DNA of 64,000 nt from Gammaproteobacteria bacterium (lineage in GTDB: Bacteria; Pseudomonadota; Gammaproteobacteria; SZUA-229): positions 46,794 to 110,793 of the forward strand of contig JAOUKV010000008.1 in the NCBI GenBank assembly GCA_029882355.1, in the 5' to 3' direction. This document shows, piece by piece, positions 44,831 through 54,434 of this stretch. The position numbers were made by a program, and so were the translations under genes. The notes under the pieces were generated by a model. That model made no database searches and was not told where the DNA came from. It worked only from the letters and a program-made list of their open reading frames with translations. Within the stretch, counting starts at the first letter, position 1. Each line of letters opens with the position of its first letter.

Positions 44831-45744
44831 CTATTAACAGCACGACATTTGTACTCCTCACATCAATCGCCATCGTCGCTACGGCAGTGCCGGTTTGTAA
44901 TGCTAGCGAGCTGAATTCTAGTCCGCCACATCAAGAAGCCGTAACACTGCGATTGCCGTTATCTATATCTGGTGATACCGAGCTACAGTCTCAGTTCGGG
45001 CTATCAGCATCCATCCCTACCACGGTTGAGCCCGTTAATAATACGGACTGGCGCAAAACTGCTCTGCTGATAAAACAACAAAAGTATCAACAAGCAGTCA
45101 CACTCCTATTACCACTTGCTAAATCGGGTGATACTGAGTCGCAAACTCAACTTGGATCATTATATGAAAATGGCCTGGGTGTGCCCCGCAACCTTGATAC
45201 TGCCAGGCGCTGGTACGAAAGCGCTGCTGAACAAAATTACCCACGTGCTCAGGTAAATCTTGGCGTGCTGTTTCAGTCTGGTACTGGTGTAAGCAAAGAT
45301 CTCACAACAGCAATTTACTGGTTCAAAAAAGCAGTTGCCCTGAATGACCCACGAGCACAGGCAAAACTAGCATATATTTATCTAGCTGAACCCGGTTATA
45401 AACAATTTGAAAATGAAGCTGTAGAATTACTAAAAAGTTCAGCTGAAGCGGGTTATCAAGAAGCACAATTCAATTTCGCTATGCTGCTGCTGGAAGGTGA
45501 AAGGGGAATAACAAAAGACAAGACTCGAGCAACCAATCTACTAAAGCAATCAGCAGATCAAAATAATCCAGCGGCAATGAATGTACTGGCTATTCTATAC
45601 CTACGTGATTCAAAGACATCCGGTAATATTGCCTTGGCTTATGAACTTCTTCAACACTCAGTAGATCTAGGATTCGAACCCGCTCGTAGCAATCTAGCAA
45701 AACTGTGTCGTGAATCACCCGAAGTGTGCCAGATCAAGAAATGA
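44827..45744 (+). CDS. Sel1-repeat (TPR-like) exported protein
   Basis: 305 residues with a signal peptide (1-27, ends CNASE). Sel1 repeats of about 36 residues run from about 95 to the end (SQTQLGSLYENGLGVPRNLDTARRWYESAAEQNYPRAQVNLGVLFQSGTGV and similar). Residues 37-60 (EAVTLRLPLSISGDTELQSQFGL) look like a decayed copy of 87-110 (QAVTLLLPLAKSGDTESQTQLGS), so the N-terminus arose by internal duplication. Sel1 proteins mediate protein contacts; the partner is unknown. Confidence 0.85.
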   Translation: MTINSTTFVLLTSIAIVATAVPVCNASELNSSPPHQEAVTLRLPLSISGDTELQSQFGLSASIPTTVEPVNNTDWRKTALLIKQQKYQQAVTLLLPLAKSGDTESQTQLGSLYENGLGVPRNLDTARRWYESAAEQNYPRAQVNLGVLFQSGTGVSKDLTTAIYWFKKAVALNDPRAQAKLAYIYLAEPGYKQFENEAVELLKSSAEAGYQEAQFNFAMLLLEGERGITKDKTRATNLLKQSADQNNPAAMNVLAILYLRDSKTSGNIALAYELLQHSVDLGFEPARSNLAKLCRESPEVCQIKK

Positions 45745-45808
45745 CTTGATTCAATCAGGTAGGCTGAAAGACTACTTCTTGATTATCACTTAGCAGGAGA
45801 TACGCGAA

Positions 45809-48259
45809 ATGAAGCCGCTGCACTTTATTATTACTGGATTGATATCCGGCTTGCTTTGCTGGCTGTTATTAATCCTTTTCCCTTTTGAGCTCTATTTCTC
45901 TAAGTTCGGTATGTTTATATTGGATATGTTTGAGCTCGATATTTTTGAGTTCGGCATATACGAAATACTTGTAACATACTTGCCAGGTATCGTAGTCGCC
46001 ATCGCCTTATTGATACTAGGCAAAAAACAAGGCTTAATATCTGCCAGCGATACAACCACCAGCGCTAGCATCTTAATTGCAACATCCGGATTAGCGCAGT
46101 TTTTTATATTTGAATACCAACTATCTGAAACCAGCTGGTGGGAAATCGGTTTTTATCCATCATTGATAGCTGGCAACGAGATACCGATTTCCAGCGAATC
46201 ACTATTTTCACAGCTACCTACACCCATTATTTTAGCCATTCATTCATCGATCATTGCTTTCGGTGTTGCCTTTGCCTGGGATTTTTCCGCCCCACTACCT
46301 CGAGTTCTTGTTAAATCGGCCATTTACGGCACGCTGCTTGGACTATTAATTTTATTCTTCACACACCTAGTTTCGACAACGGTTATTGATTCAATCAATG
46401 ACACTCTCAACATCGCAGATCAGACACTCTATGGTGAGAAAGTAGACCTGTTGTATAGTCTATTTACACTTATATTATTATCGCTATGGCATTCAACGCT
46501 ACTTCTCTCCATCTATATGGGTATTCGGACACCATCGAGCAGTGCCGTCATCACCGATCAAACTCAAAGTGATCCAGAGATATATAACAGCTTGCGAGAA
46601 GTAGATTCATCAACAAACAACATTAAACAAAATAAATTTACAAGCAAGCAACTTAAGACTTATGAAATTATTGAACTACTCAAAACAAGAACTCGATCTA
46701 CGCGACAGTTTTTCTATATTATTTTGTCAATAGGACTGGTCACCGTCATCGGTAGTAATTATCACTATAAGACATTGACCAACAATGCCTATCAATCGAT
46801 GCTCGATTCGCACAGCCCTATAGTACAAAAACATGCCGCCACTCATCCTCTTTATAAACTCTGGCCTGCGCTTAAAAGCTGTGGAGGCAAGCTGCGAGCC
46901 ATGAAGGATATACTGTGGTCAAATGAGATGTCATCAGATATAACTGAATGTGAATTACAGGTACTCAATCGTCTTAAGCATGATCGGGAAGACTGGTTGT
47001 TCGCATTAAGAAGTGAGACTACAGAACTGCCGTACTACGTGACCAGTGAACTACTTCTACAGTACAACTCCCCTAATCATCCAGACTATGCATTTTGGTC
47101 ATCAGTCAGAGAATGCAGCAATATGGATGATGTCAGTGCACTCATCGAGGCAAAAGAGAAAGACGAAGTTCTCACAGAAGATCAGTTATATCTTATGGAC
47201 TGTATAAATGAGACGAGAGCACGTATTCAAAAATCAATTGATGGTTACACCACAACACTCGTTGACTCAGACGAAGCTACTCTTGAGTCACAAGGCATAC
47301 GTATGGGGTATTACAGCAATTCTGACTACATGTCTTTTAGCCCCCCATGGAAAACTTCAAATGAGACCTGGGCGTATTGGGATAACTACAGAGCTACTAT
47401 GCCGGATGATTATGGTAACGGTTACCCACCAAGAAGTTCTTTTCAGGAAGCACTTAACCGTTCATGGCAATTCGGTGAAGTAGTCCATCCAGCGGAGGAA
47501 CCCGATGACCCATCAATCTACTTCCATAATGGTAAATTGGAATTGCTAACGCCTATAACCATTGATGGTGAAACTCAGGCAATTCTCCTGTCTACCTTAG
47601 AAACCACCGAGATGGATGAGTACATCGCAGATGAGTGGCAGAACTTCCGCAATCTGACAGTACCAGTAGTGACAGCGCTAATTATTCTCTTTTTATGGTA
47701 TGAACATCGTACTCTGGCAAGTATTCCGAAGGCGATGGATTTCAAACAGTGGAAGGCAGGGTTATGGCACCCTTCCCTATTGAAGCTGTATCAGATTGAT
47801 GGATATCGCTATTTTCATCTGATTAATATGATGATCTTTTTCATTTTCTCAGCAATACTTCTCTTCCTTCCTGCAGAAGAGTTTTGGCACGAACAAATGT
47901 CGTGGCTAACATGGTTGATTCATATAACAATAATAATGTCACTACCACTACTTTTTAGCTTATTCATCATCCCCAGAATGTTGACTGATAAGCGCTTGTT
48001 CGCAAAAGGTGTACCAGTCTCCTGCAAAAAAGTTGGAGCTAAAACAGAAAAGTTAACAACGGGACACATGCGAAATAGCGGTCTACACATAAATACTGAA
48101 TATCATGACAGATTTTATTACCAGTCAGAATATCAGGGTGAACTTTACGAGTTTTCGGCACCTGCTGGTAATGCTGATGATAATTCAGCCGTTGCAATAA
48201 TCGAACCTGGTCGTTTTAAACATGGACTGATTCTCAATAACTTTTATGAATCTGATTAA
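45809..48259 (+). CDS. Large membrane protein of unknown function
   Basis: 816 residues, not recognised. About seven hydrophobic helices lie in the first 325 residues (near 5-25, 50-70, 84-102, 137-158, 168-190, 212-236 and 300-318). A soluble, acidic, Tyr/Trp-rich domain of about 290 residues follows (325-610), then three more helices (about 612-630, 672-692, 702-726) and an 80-residue soluble tail with SGLHINTEYHDRFYYQSEYQGELYEFS. The soluble domain is probably outside the cytoplasm. GGAG stands before the ATG. It has no close operon partner. Confidence 0.75.
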   Translation: MKPLHFIITGLISGLLCWLLLILFPFELYFSKFGMFILDMFELDIFEFGIYEILVTYLPGIVVAIALLILGKKQGLISASDTTTSASILIATSGLAQFFIFEYQLSETSWWEIGFYPSLIAGNEIPISSESLFSQLPTPIILAIHSSIIAFGVAFAWDFSAPLPRVLVKSAIYGTLLGLLILFFTHLVSTTVIDSINDTLNIADQTLYGEKVDLLYSLFTLILLSLWHSTLLLSIYMGIRTPSSSAVITDQTQSDPEIYNSLREVDSSTNNIKQNKFTSKQLKTYEIIELLKTRTRSTRQFFYIILSIGLVTVIGSNYHYKTLTNNAYQSMLDSHSPIVQKHAATHPLYKLWPALKSCGGKLRAMKDILWSNEMSSDITECELQVLNRLKHDREDWLFALRSETTELPYYVTSELLLQYNSPNHPDYAFWSSVRECSNMDDVSALIEAKEKDEVLTEDQLYLMDCINETRARIQKSIDGYTTTLVDSDEATLESQGIRMGYYSNSDYMSFSPPWKTSNETWAYWDNYRATMPDDYGNGYPPRSSFQEALNRSWQFGEVVHPAEEPDDPSIYFHNGKLELLTPITIDGETQAILLSTLETTEMDEYIADEWQNFRNLTVPVVTALIILFLWYEHRTLASIPKAMDFKQWKAGLWHPSLLKLYQIDGYRYFHLINMMIFFIFSAILLFLPAEEFWHEQMSWLTWLIHITIIMSLPLLFSLFIIPRMLTDKRLFAKGVPVSCKKVGAKTEKLTTGHMRNSGLHINTEYHDRFYYQSEYQGELYEFSAPAGNADDNSAVAIIEPGRFKHGLILNNFYESD

Positions 48260-48342
48260 GACTAAACGGGACGGGTATAAAAAGTATGCGCTGAAACATT
48301 TCCTGATTCATAACTATTTTTTGCCTAATAACTCGATTAAAC

Positions 48343-48732
48343 TCACAAAAAAAGAATCAGTAAAAATACAACCACCGCTATAATAGCTGTCCATTTCTGA
48401 ATTGAATGCTTTGTTAATCCAGGTTTTTTATTACGTTGGTCTTCCATAATTAGCTGCGCCATTAATGCATCGGGATCAGCACTGGCCTGTCGCTCAGGCT
48501 GCATATACTGAGATCCAGACACATTGCTAGTATCGCTAGATATTGTGGAAGTAATCGCACTGACTTTTGCAGCCATTTGTTGTGTCGATACTTCCTCGCG
48601 TTTTATCGCTTCCAGCAAAACAATAAGCTGTTGACGATCCACACTAGGGATGTTGCGTATTTTCTCAACGTCACTTGCATTAAGGGTATACGGTTTTTTA
48701 TTGATAATGACAATGATATCTTGCTGATTCAT
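48343..48732 (-). CDS. Small protein with C-terminal membrane anchor
   Basis: 129 residues from ATG 48732; the open frame continues to 48795 without a better start. Residues 1-50 are compact and charged (MNQQDIIVIINKKPYTLNASDVEKIRNIP), the middle is Ser/Thr/Gln-rich, and the last 20 residues form a single membrane helix (WTAIIAVVVFLLILFL) ending at the C-terminus, as in tail-anchored proteins. Function unknown. Confidence 0.55.
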   Translation of the reverse strand: MNQQDIIVIINKKPYTLNASDVEKIRNIPSVDRQQLIVLLEAIKREEVSTQQMAAKVSAITSTISSDTSNVSGSQYMQPERQASADPDALMAQLIMEDQRNKKPGLTKHSIQKWTAIIAVVVFLLILFL

Positions 48733-48862
48733 ATAATTTGATCTAATGGTTATTAGTGTGGAGTCGATTTTACGAAGATAACAACGGGTAAACAACCTGA
48801 AGCTCTATTCCAGGGTAAGGTTAAAGCTCATAAGATACCTCTTTCAGTAATGAATTATATTT

Positions 48863-49372
48863 TCATCTCATATCATTCATCATGCGATCCTGCCTGGCTC
48901 TAATAGCAGCTTGACCTTCATCTGATCTTGCCCAGTTTTCACCCTTCTGTTTATTGACCAGTGTTTTTGTGGAACAGTCGCTTCCTCTATTTTTAAGGCA
49001 TCTATCACGCGCCTTATCCAGCTTCGCCTCATTATCAAATCCAGTGGCACCCCTAAAACCTGGCTTATAAGCAGACGATTTTTTAGCTGTACGTTTTTTC
49101 GTCTTATTAACTGATGCTATAAAAGGTTTTGATTTTTTTCGAGCAGGCATTTTTCGTATAGATTTAGCGCGATCAATTAATGATCCAGAATATCTTGAAT
49201 CTCCAGGTATCGTATTCAATTTCCCCATTGGCACATCAATAACCAGGTCATTATCTGCTGGACGTTTATCTGAAAATTGTAACTTACCATTTTTATCTTT
49301 CCATTGATAAACCTCAGCTAGTAACTGTGACTGGAACATAAACGACAGCAATAAAATCAATGCATATCTCAT
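48863..49372 (-). CDS. DUF4124-domain exported protein
   Basis: 169 residues from ATG 49372, which has AAGGAG at 5 bp; the frame is open upstream, but this start gives a clean signal peptide (1-19). EVYQWKDKNGKLQFSDKRP is the DUF4124 motif of periplasmic proteins. The rest is very basic (RKMPARKKSKPF, KTKKRTAKKSS) and probably disordered, ending with a Cys pair in KARDRCLKNRGSDCS. Function unknown. It follows 49419-49829, also an exported protein, after 46 bp. Confidence 0.75.
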   Translation of the reverse strand: MRYALILLLSFMFQSQLLAEVYQWKDKNGKLQFSDKRPADNDLVIDVPMGKLNTIPGDSRYSGSLIDRAKSIRKMPARKKSKPFIASVNKTKKRTAKKSSAYKPGFRGATGFDNEAKLDKARDRCLKNRGSDCSTKTLVNKQKGENWARSDEGQAAIRARQDRMMNDMR

Positions 49373-49418
49373 AGCTTCTCCTTGTATATTATTTACGTTG
49401 ACTGAGCAACTAGATTGA

Positions 49419-49829
49419 TCAGTCTTCCATTGAATCACAGACATGATCTTCTTTGCCTTTTTCATTTTCGCCGTCATCTTTGGCAAGTATTATAGACATA
49501 TCAGGCATCATTCCTTTTGCCATGGCTCCACATTTTTTCATCTGCTTCATAGTAGGGTCATTAACAAATTTTTCACTGTACGAAATCGCCTTTTCCTGCG
49601 CTTCATCACGCTTGCCTTTCTTACATAACGATTTTATTGAAGATGCAAATTTTTCAGAACTAGCTTGTAATTTTTTCAGCTTTTTCTCATTTATATTAGA
49701 CATACACATTTGCATCTTTTGCATGTTTTGCATCATCTTCTCCATACTAGCCTGATCCATATTCTGGAAATCAAGTGCAAAGGCTGAATATGGTAATAAA
49801 ACTAATAATACACAGGCTGTAATTCTCAT
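49419..49829 (-). CDS. Small Met/Lys-rich exported protein
   Basis: 136 residues with a signal peptide (1-18, ends AFA) and a GGAG ribosome site. The mature part is helical, with a Met/Gln-rich stretch (MDQASMEKMMQNMQKMQMCMSNI), four cysteines and an acidic C-terminus. It resembles no family I can name. It is likely cotranscribed with the following DUF4124 gene. Confidence 0.65.
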   Translation of the reverse strand: MRITACVLLVLLPYSAFALDFQNMDQASMEKMMQNMQKMQMCMSNINEKKLKKLQASSEKFASSIKSLCKKGKRDEAQEKAISYSEKFVNDPTMKQMKKCGAMAKGMMPDMSIILAKDDGENEKGKEDHVCDSMED

Positions 49830-50053
49830 AAACTCTTCTCCAGGTAATATTGTTAAAAAGTAGGTAATGTTTAAATAAACGGCTACAACAATTTATAACT
49901 ATGCGAAGTCATAGCCAGCTCCATCTAATTAGTCATTTAATAGATAGTTGTAACTATATTCGACTTAAGCTCGACATTAAAGAGCCATTATATTTATTTA
50001 TCTATACGATAATGCCTTCAATATCGTTATAGAATACAGTAGCACAAGCATAA

Positions 50054-50383
50054 TCTGCCACAGTCAACAAATACCACTCGCGACAATTCTATTTTATTCC
50101 AACCATTCTAGATGATGTGAAGTCTGCATCATACAACGGTTCATTTTCCGGTGCCATGGGCGCTGGACAGCTCCATGAGCTTCCTGATAATGATAAGACG
50201 GATCTCGCACAGCAGGCCTTTTCACATATGACAGAATCCAAAGGTGAACCTGATCTACCTGAACTGGGTGTGCACATGCTGGTTGGTCACGACATCCTGA
50301 CCAAGGCCTATAACCTGCACCGCAATCTTGACGAAGAACGCGTTAGCCTGATCGAAACTGTGGTGGGAAAACCTGACTTGTAA
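50054..50383 (+). pseudogene. Possible gene remnant, unknown
   Basis: A reading frame is open from 50054 to the stop at 50381-50383. The only candidate start is a GTG at 50117 without a ribosome site, giving 88 residues (KSASYNGSFSGAMGAGQLHELPDNDKTD-like start, hydrophilic end VSLIETVVGKPDL). The residue mix looks protein-like, with open frame upstream of the start, so it may be the 3' end of a decayed gene; I do not recognise the family. The stretch 49830-50053 upstream holds nothing I can name. Confidence 0.3.
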
Positions 50384-50435
50384 AAGAGGAATTAAGTATA
50401 CTATCGCCTAAACCCAACAATATTAGGTACTTTCT

Positions 50436-51197
50436 GTGATCAAATCCCGTCTATTCCGTCCCATAATACCTTTCCTACTTCTACTTACTTTTTATATTCT
50501 GCCTGGTCAGGCTATGGCAGATGCAACTTCTATTACCGTCAGTATTGATCATGATGACGGCGGAAGAATCAGTGATAGTTATATGCAAGACCTTCTGGCA
50601 GCCTTAAATGACAATGGATGCGAGACTATTTTACATGCTGGTGATGGCCCGGGTCAGCTGCTGTTTGACTCCCGGCCAGTCTCCATTGCCAAAAAAGATC
50701 GTTCCGACTACCAGCTCATTGCCCGGGCTAAAACGTTGGATGGAAAACTGACAGTACGCGGCGCTTTTTTAGTGCATGCTTCTACCGGTATTGAAGACCT
50801 GATTACACTGCAAGGCGAACGGATTGCCTTTGTCGGTAAAAAATCATGGAGTGGTTACCATATGCCAATGCGTTCATTACAGGATGCCGGAGTGAAAGAA
50901 CAAAGGGATACATTTTTTTATGTCGGTAACCATGTGGGAACAATCAGCATGGTACTGCACGGTGATGTCTTCGCTTGCGTTACAGCAGAGCCCCTGGCAA
51001 GCCGTTGGGCAGAAGCTAATGACTTATCCATCATTACGCTCACCGATGAAGTGGAAACAGGTGGTTGGTGGATCCATCGTAGTCTCACTGAGAAACAGAT
51101 AATGAGCTGTACACAGTCTTTGAGCAAACTGGAACGTTCACAGCTAAAAGCATTACCGACCTGGATTGATGGTTTTGAAATTAATGGGGAACAATAA
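50436..51197 (+). CDS. PhnD-like periplasmic substrate-binding protein
   Basis: 253 residues from GTG 50436 with a signal peptide (1-28, ends AMA). It fits the phosphate/phosphonate-type binding-protein family: AFLVHASTGIEDLITLQGERIAFVGKKSWSGYHMPMRSLQDAGV is the usual LKGKRVAF...S.SGY.P block. No transporter permease or ATPase gene lies nearby, so it may be a stand-alone sensor or binding protein rather than a transport component. The ligand is unknown. Confidence 0.75.
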   Translation: MIKSRLFRPIIPFLLLLTFYILPGQAMADATSITVSIDHDDGGRISDSYMQDLLAALNDNGCETILHAGDGPGQLLFDSRPVSIAKKDRSDYQLIARAKTLDGKLTVRGAFLVHASTGIEDLITLQGERIAFVGKKSWSGYHMPMRSLQDAGVKEQRDTFFYVGNHVGTISMVLHGDVFACVTAEPLASRWAEANDLSIITLTDEVETGGWWIHRSLTEKQIMSCTQSLSKLERSQLKALPTWIDGFEINGEQ

Positions 51198-51280
51198 AGT
51201 CAGGATAAATCTAAACCGATAAAATAAGATGTTATTACTAATTTTCTTTAGCCCTTCCCTTTCTTCATCGTAATTATGGA

Positions 51281-51673
51281 TTACTTCAGAACCCATTCAA
51301 ATGCATCCTTTTCATTTTTAAATATACGAATCTCCTTGTGAGCTTTTTTTTCAAAGCTTCTATAAGCCTCATACATCCTTGCAAGACCATATGCCAGGTT
51401 AGAACTTACAATAATGGCAAGTTTTCTATTAACGTCATTAAGATCAGTCGTTGATGCAATTAATCCAATATTTTTAATTCCTTCAATAGAGAGTTCAACA
51501 CCAGTAACTTTTGTAAAATCAACAACTTCATTGTAACTAATATAATCAGGGTGATTTTGAATATCATTCTGGTATTTCTTTATAGCTTTAATGAAATCTA
51601 AATCACAAGCTACACCTTCCCATATCGTGATAAGAAGTCTAATTTCATTATCGATAGTATGAATAGCCGGCAT
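51281..51673 (-). CDS. SpoIIAA/STAS-like protein
   Basis: 130 residues with an alternating beta-alpha pattern (IRLLITIWEGVACDLDFIKAI, YISYNEVVDFTKVTGVELS, RKLAIIVSSNLAYGLARMYEA). It resembles the small STAS-like proteins found as single genes in many gammaproteobacteria. No catalytic motif or membrane segment is seen. It stands alone, divergent from the adenylate cyclase gene. Confidence 0.6.
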   Translation of the reverse strand: MPAIHTIDNEIRLLITIWEGVACDLDFIKAIKKYQNDIQNHPDYISYNEVVDFTKVTGVELSIEGIKNIGLIASTTDLNDVNRKLAIIVSSNLAYGLARMYEAYRSFEKKAHKEIRIFKNEKDAFEWVLK

Positions 51674-52010
51674 AATTCATTCTCACACTTAATCATCAAA
51701 ATATCATGTCGTACATTCCTTGTGTTTCAGGTTAAGCAAGAAACCGAAGCTCTTGTTCTTATTTATTAACTCAACAGACGTAATTCGCTATCGTGATTGC
51801 GCCCTACAAATGCGTTCGTTTCATTTTACCGCATTGACCAGTAATCATGAAGAGTGATTTAGCACTTGAAACCTGTTTAATATCAGTTGGTTAGAGTGAA
51901 ATAGAGTGCATCCCTCAGCTTTCTGGAAATCTATCTACACATAACCATAGACTTTTTGGGAAATGGCTTTTATCCTTCTCTTCCTATTTGGTTGTTAGAG
52001 TAGTGTTACA
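51674..52010. other. 337-bp gene-free region upstream of the adenylate cyclase
   Basis: It lies between the divergent STAS-like gene and the cyclase. It must carry promoters for both, but no pair of -35/-10 elements or operator stands out clearly enough to name, and no RNA gene was recognised. Confidence 0.5.
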
Positions 52011-53471
52011 GTGTATTTTCTGAAAAAATTAATGCTAAAAATGTCTTATTTGCCCATTGTCTTCAAGTTGTCATTGGTCATTACAGTACTGCTTGTGGCG
52101 TCCACGATCATACAGGGTACGCTTATATCCAGTAATCAATCCCAGCTTCTGGAAGAACAAATCCACGACTTCGGAAATAGCCTTACCACTCAAATTACAC
52201 AGCAATTTCAAGAACCACTTCTGTCTCAGGATATGCTAACTATTGAGTCAATAATATCTTCATCATTGAAAATTAAAAACATTCATGGAATTCAGGTAAT
52301 TTCGACTGACGGTAAAATGATTATTTCACGGGGGGATGCTCTAGCTGACATTCCAAAAAAACAACTTATGAATGATGGTAGTAATTATTTTCTATGGCAG
52401 GGAGGAAAATCTAAGGACATTGATTTCATTAGTTTTATTGGACGAGCAGTTTCCAATAAAATCTCATTAGGTTACGTTTTAGTCAGTTTTGATAGAACCA
52501 TTCTTGCAGAGGCCAAGAAGACTAGTCGCTTAGCCATTATTGGCTCCACTTTCCTGATGATGGTGATTGGATTATTCTCGGCTTATCTTCTCTCGAAACT
52601 AATAACCAGACCCATTTATAAGATAATCAGAACCAGTGGAGCAATCGCTGACGGCGATTATGAAACGAGATTTAATGAAAATTATAATGATGAGCTAGGT
52701 GTCCTGAATGATTCATTAAACACTATGACCCAGGGTTTGATACACAAAGCGGTTGTTGAGCAGGCACTGTCCCGATATGTGTCACCAAAAGTAGCGAAGG
52801 AGGTATTAACCGATACCGATGCTCGCGAGTTAGGTGGTCGAAGTGTTAATGCCAGTGTTATATTTGCAGATATTGTTGGTTTTACACAAATGTCTGAAGA
52901 GATGACTGCAGATGAAGTCAGTACACTACTGAATACCTATTTCAGTTACATCGATCTAGCATCACATATTTGTCATGGCCATGTAGACAAATATATAGGT
53001 GATTGTGCCATGTTATTATTTGGTGCTCCTGAAGACGATTCTGATCATGTTTTTCATGCTGTATATTGCTCTATATTAATTCAGCGGGTAATCGAAAAAC
53101 TTAATGCTAAACGCCTTAGCCAGGGCAAGAGGGTTGTCGAATTTCGTATTGGTGTTAATGCTGGAAGAATGTTGGCGGGCAACATGGGGTCAATGAGCAG
53201 AATGGAATATACAGTGCTTGGTGATGCTGTTAATCTAGCGTCCAGACTAACATCAAAAGCGGCACCTTCGGCAATACTCGTAAATGACAGCATCGCACTC
53301 GACGAGAACATACGTAGTCGCATTAAGTTTGAGTACAATGAAAAATTATCCATCAAAGGCATGTTGGATCTGGTAAACACCTATTCCATTAAAGCAGTTT
53401 TGCCCGAACTGGAATCTCGCCTTAATATCGATATAGAAACGGTGCTTTCTACGTCTCTGGAAAATCAGTGA
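52011..53471 (+). CDS. Membrane-bound class III adenylate cyclase with HAMP domain
   Basis: 486 residues from GTG 52011; ATG codons at residues 8 and 11 are alternatives. Membrane helices at about 15-38 and 173-196 enclose a periplasmic sensor of about 130 residues. HAMP follows (200-250), then the cyclase domain (275-460) with metal Asp287 (IFADIVGFT) and Asp331, Lys327 (DKYIGD) and Asp405 for adenine recognition, and Asn408 and Arg412 (NLASRL). This residue set predicts cAMP rather than cGMP. The stop overlaps the start of the next lipoprotein gene, so the two are likely to work together. Confidence 0.9.
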   Translation: MYFLKKLMLKMSYLPIVFKLSLVITVLLVASTIIQGTLISSNQSQLLEEQIHDFGNSLTTQITQQFQEPLLSQDMLTIESIISSSLKIKNIHGIQVISTDGKMIISRGDALADIPKKQLMNDGSNYFLWQGGKSKDIDFISFIGRAVSNKISLGYVLVSFDRTILAEAKKTSRLAIIGSTFLMMVIGLFSAYLLSKLITRPIYKIIRTSGAIADGDYETRFNENYNDELGVLNDSLNTMTQGLIHKAVVEQALSRYVSPKVAKEVLTDTDARELGGRSVNASVIFADIVGFTQMSEEMTADEVSTLLNTYFSYIDLASHICHGHVDKYIGDCAMLLFGAPEDDSDHVFHAVYCSILIQRVIEKLNAKRLSQGKRVVEFRIGVNAGRMLAGNMGSMSRMEYTVLGDAVNLASRLTSKAAPSAILVNDSIALDENIRSRIKFEYNEKLSIKGMLDLVNTYSIKAVLPELESRLNIDIETVLSTSLENQ

Positions 53472-54349
53472 AAAACAAAAATTACTTTTTATTAATTATT
53501 CTTCTGCTAAATCTGACGGGTTGCGCCTTTCTAGAGACGAGCGAAAAAAGAGCCAATATCAATATCAATAAACTCATTAAGGAGAATGAATTTGCTGCAG
53601 CAATATCTTATATGGATAATTTGCCAGATCCCATTTCAAATAAAAAAAAGATAAAGAAAAATAGAACGAGAATAATTAAATCCATGCATGCTTATGAAGA
53701 GAAAACATTAGCTCGGATTAATTCTTTCGTTGAAAAAAGTAACTGGAAAGCAGTGATAGATATTTTTTCTGTTGCATTACAAAAACTACCTGAAGAATCA
53801 GTTGTTTTTCGTGAGTATAAAACATTCAAAGAAACACGGAATCGACACATTTATGAATTAGAGATCCAGGCCCTGGTTGTAAGAGGCAACTCACTGGAGA
53901 AAATTGTGGAACTTAGTCACTCTATCCTGGAATCTGATCCTTATAACTCTAGTAAAAAGAGAAAACTGTATTTAAGCACCAGTGAAGCTAAAAATATTGC
54001 TGAGGAATTGCTGGAACATGGTATCAAAGCTATAGAAAACAATGAAATTTCTATTGCAAAGCGTACTCTTCCATTGGCACTTCGTCTTTATAAAAGCAAA
54101 GAGATTGAAATTGCAAATAAGCAGCTTGAGAAATTATCGAAATCGATGAGCGAACCCCTACAGGATCTCATTAATAAAGGCGCTGAGCTTTATGGTCAGG
54201 AACACTATGAAGAGGCCATCATCATCTGGCAGCAAGTTTTATTGCTTGATCCAGAGAACAACGATATCAAGTCCAATCTTGAACGAACCCAACGAGTTAT
54301 CGAAAACCTTAAACGCTTGAAGAAAAGCAATAAAGAATCAAAGAAATAG
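53468..54349 (+). CDS. TPR-containing lipoprotein coupled to the adenylate cyclase
   Basis: 293 residues from GTG 53468, which overlaps the cyclase stop by four bases (GTGA). The signal peptide ends in lipobox NLTGC (Cys near 19). The mature part is helical and very rich in Lys and Glu; residues about 235-275 form a TPR (LINKGAELYGQEHYEEAIIIWQQVLLLDPEN). It may be a periplasmic partner of the cyclase sensor domain; that is inferred from coupling only. Confidence 0.75.
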   Translation: MKNKNYFLLIILLLNLTGCAFLETSEKRANININKLIKENEFAAAISYMDNLPDPISNKKKIKKNRTRIIKSMHAYEEKTLARINSFVEKSNWKAVIDIFSVALQKLPEESVVFREYKTFKETRNRHIYELEIQALVVRGNSLEKIVELSHSILESDPYNSSKKRKLYLSTSEAKNIAEELLEHGIKAIENNEISIAKRTLPLALRLYKSKEIEIANKQLEKLSKSMSEPLQDLINKGAELYGQEHYEEAIIIWQQVLLLDPENNDIKSNLERTQRVIENLKRLKKSNKESKK

Positions 54350-54434
54350 CTACGTGGATACAAGAAATGAATAGCGACGGTTTCCTGATCGAATCTAAGG
54401 TAAAATCATCATTCATTAACAGCAGGTCATTTAT

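Noticed and set aside
45668..45680. GGATTCGAACCC, like a tRNA T-arm
   Set aside because: It lies inside the Sel1-repeat coding frame and no acceptor stem or anticodon arm is around it.
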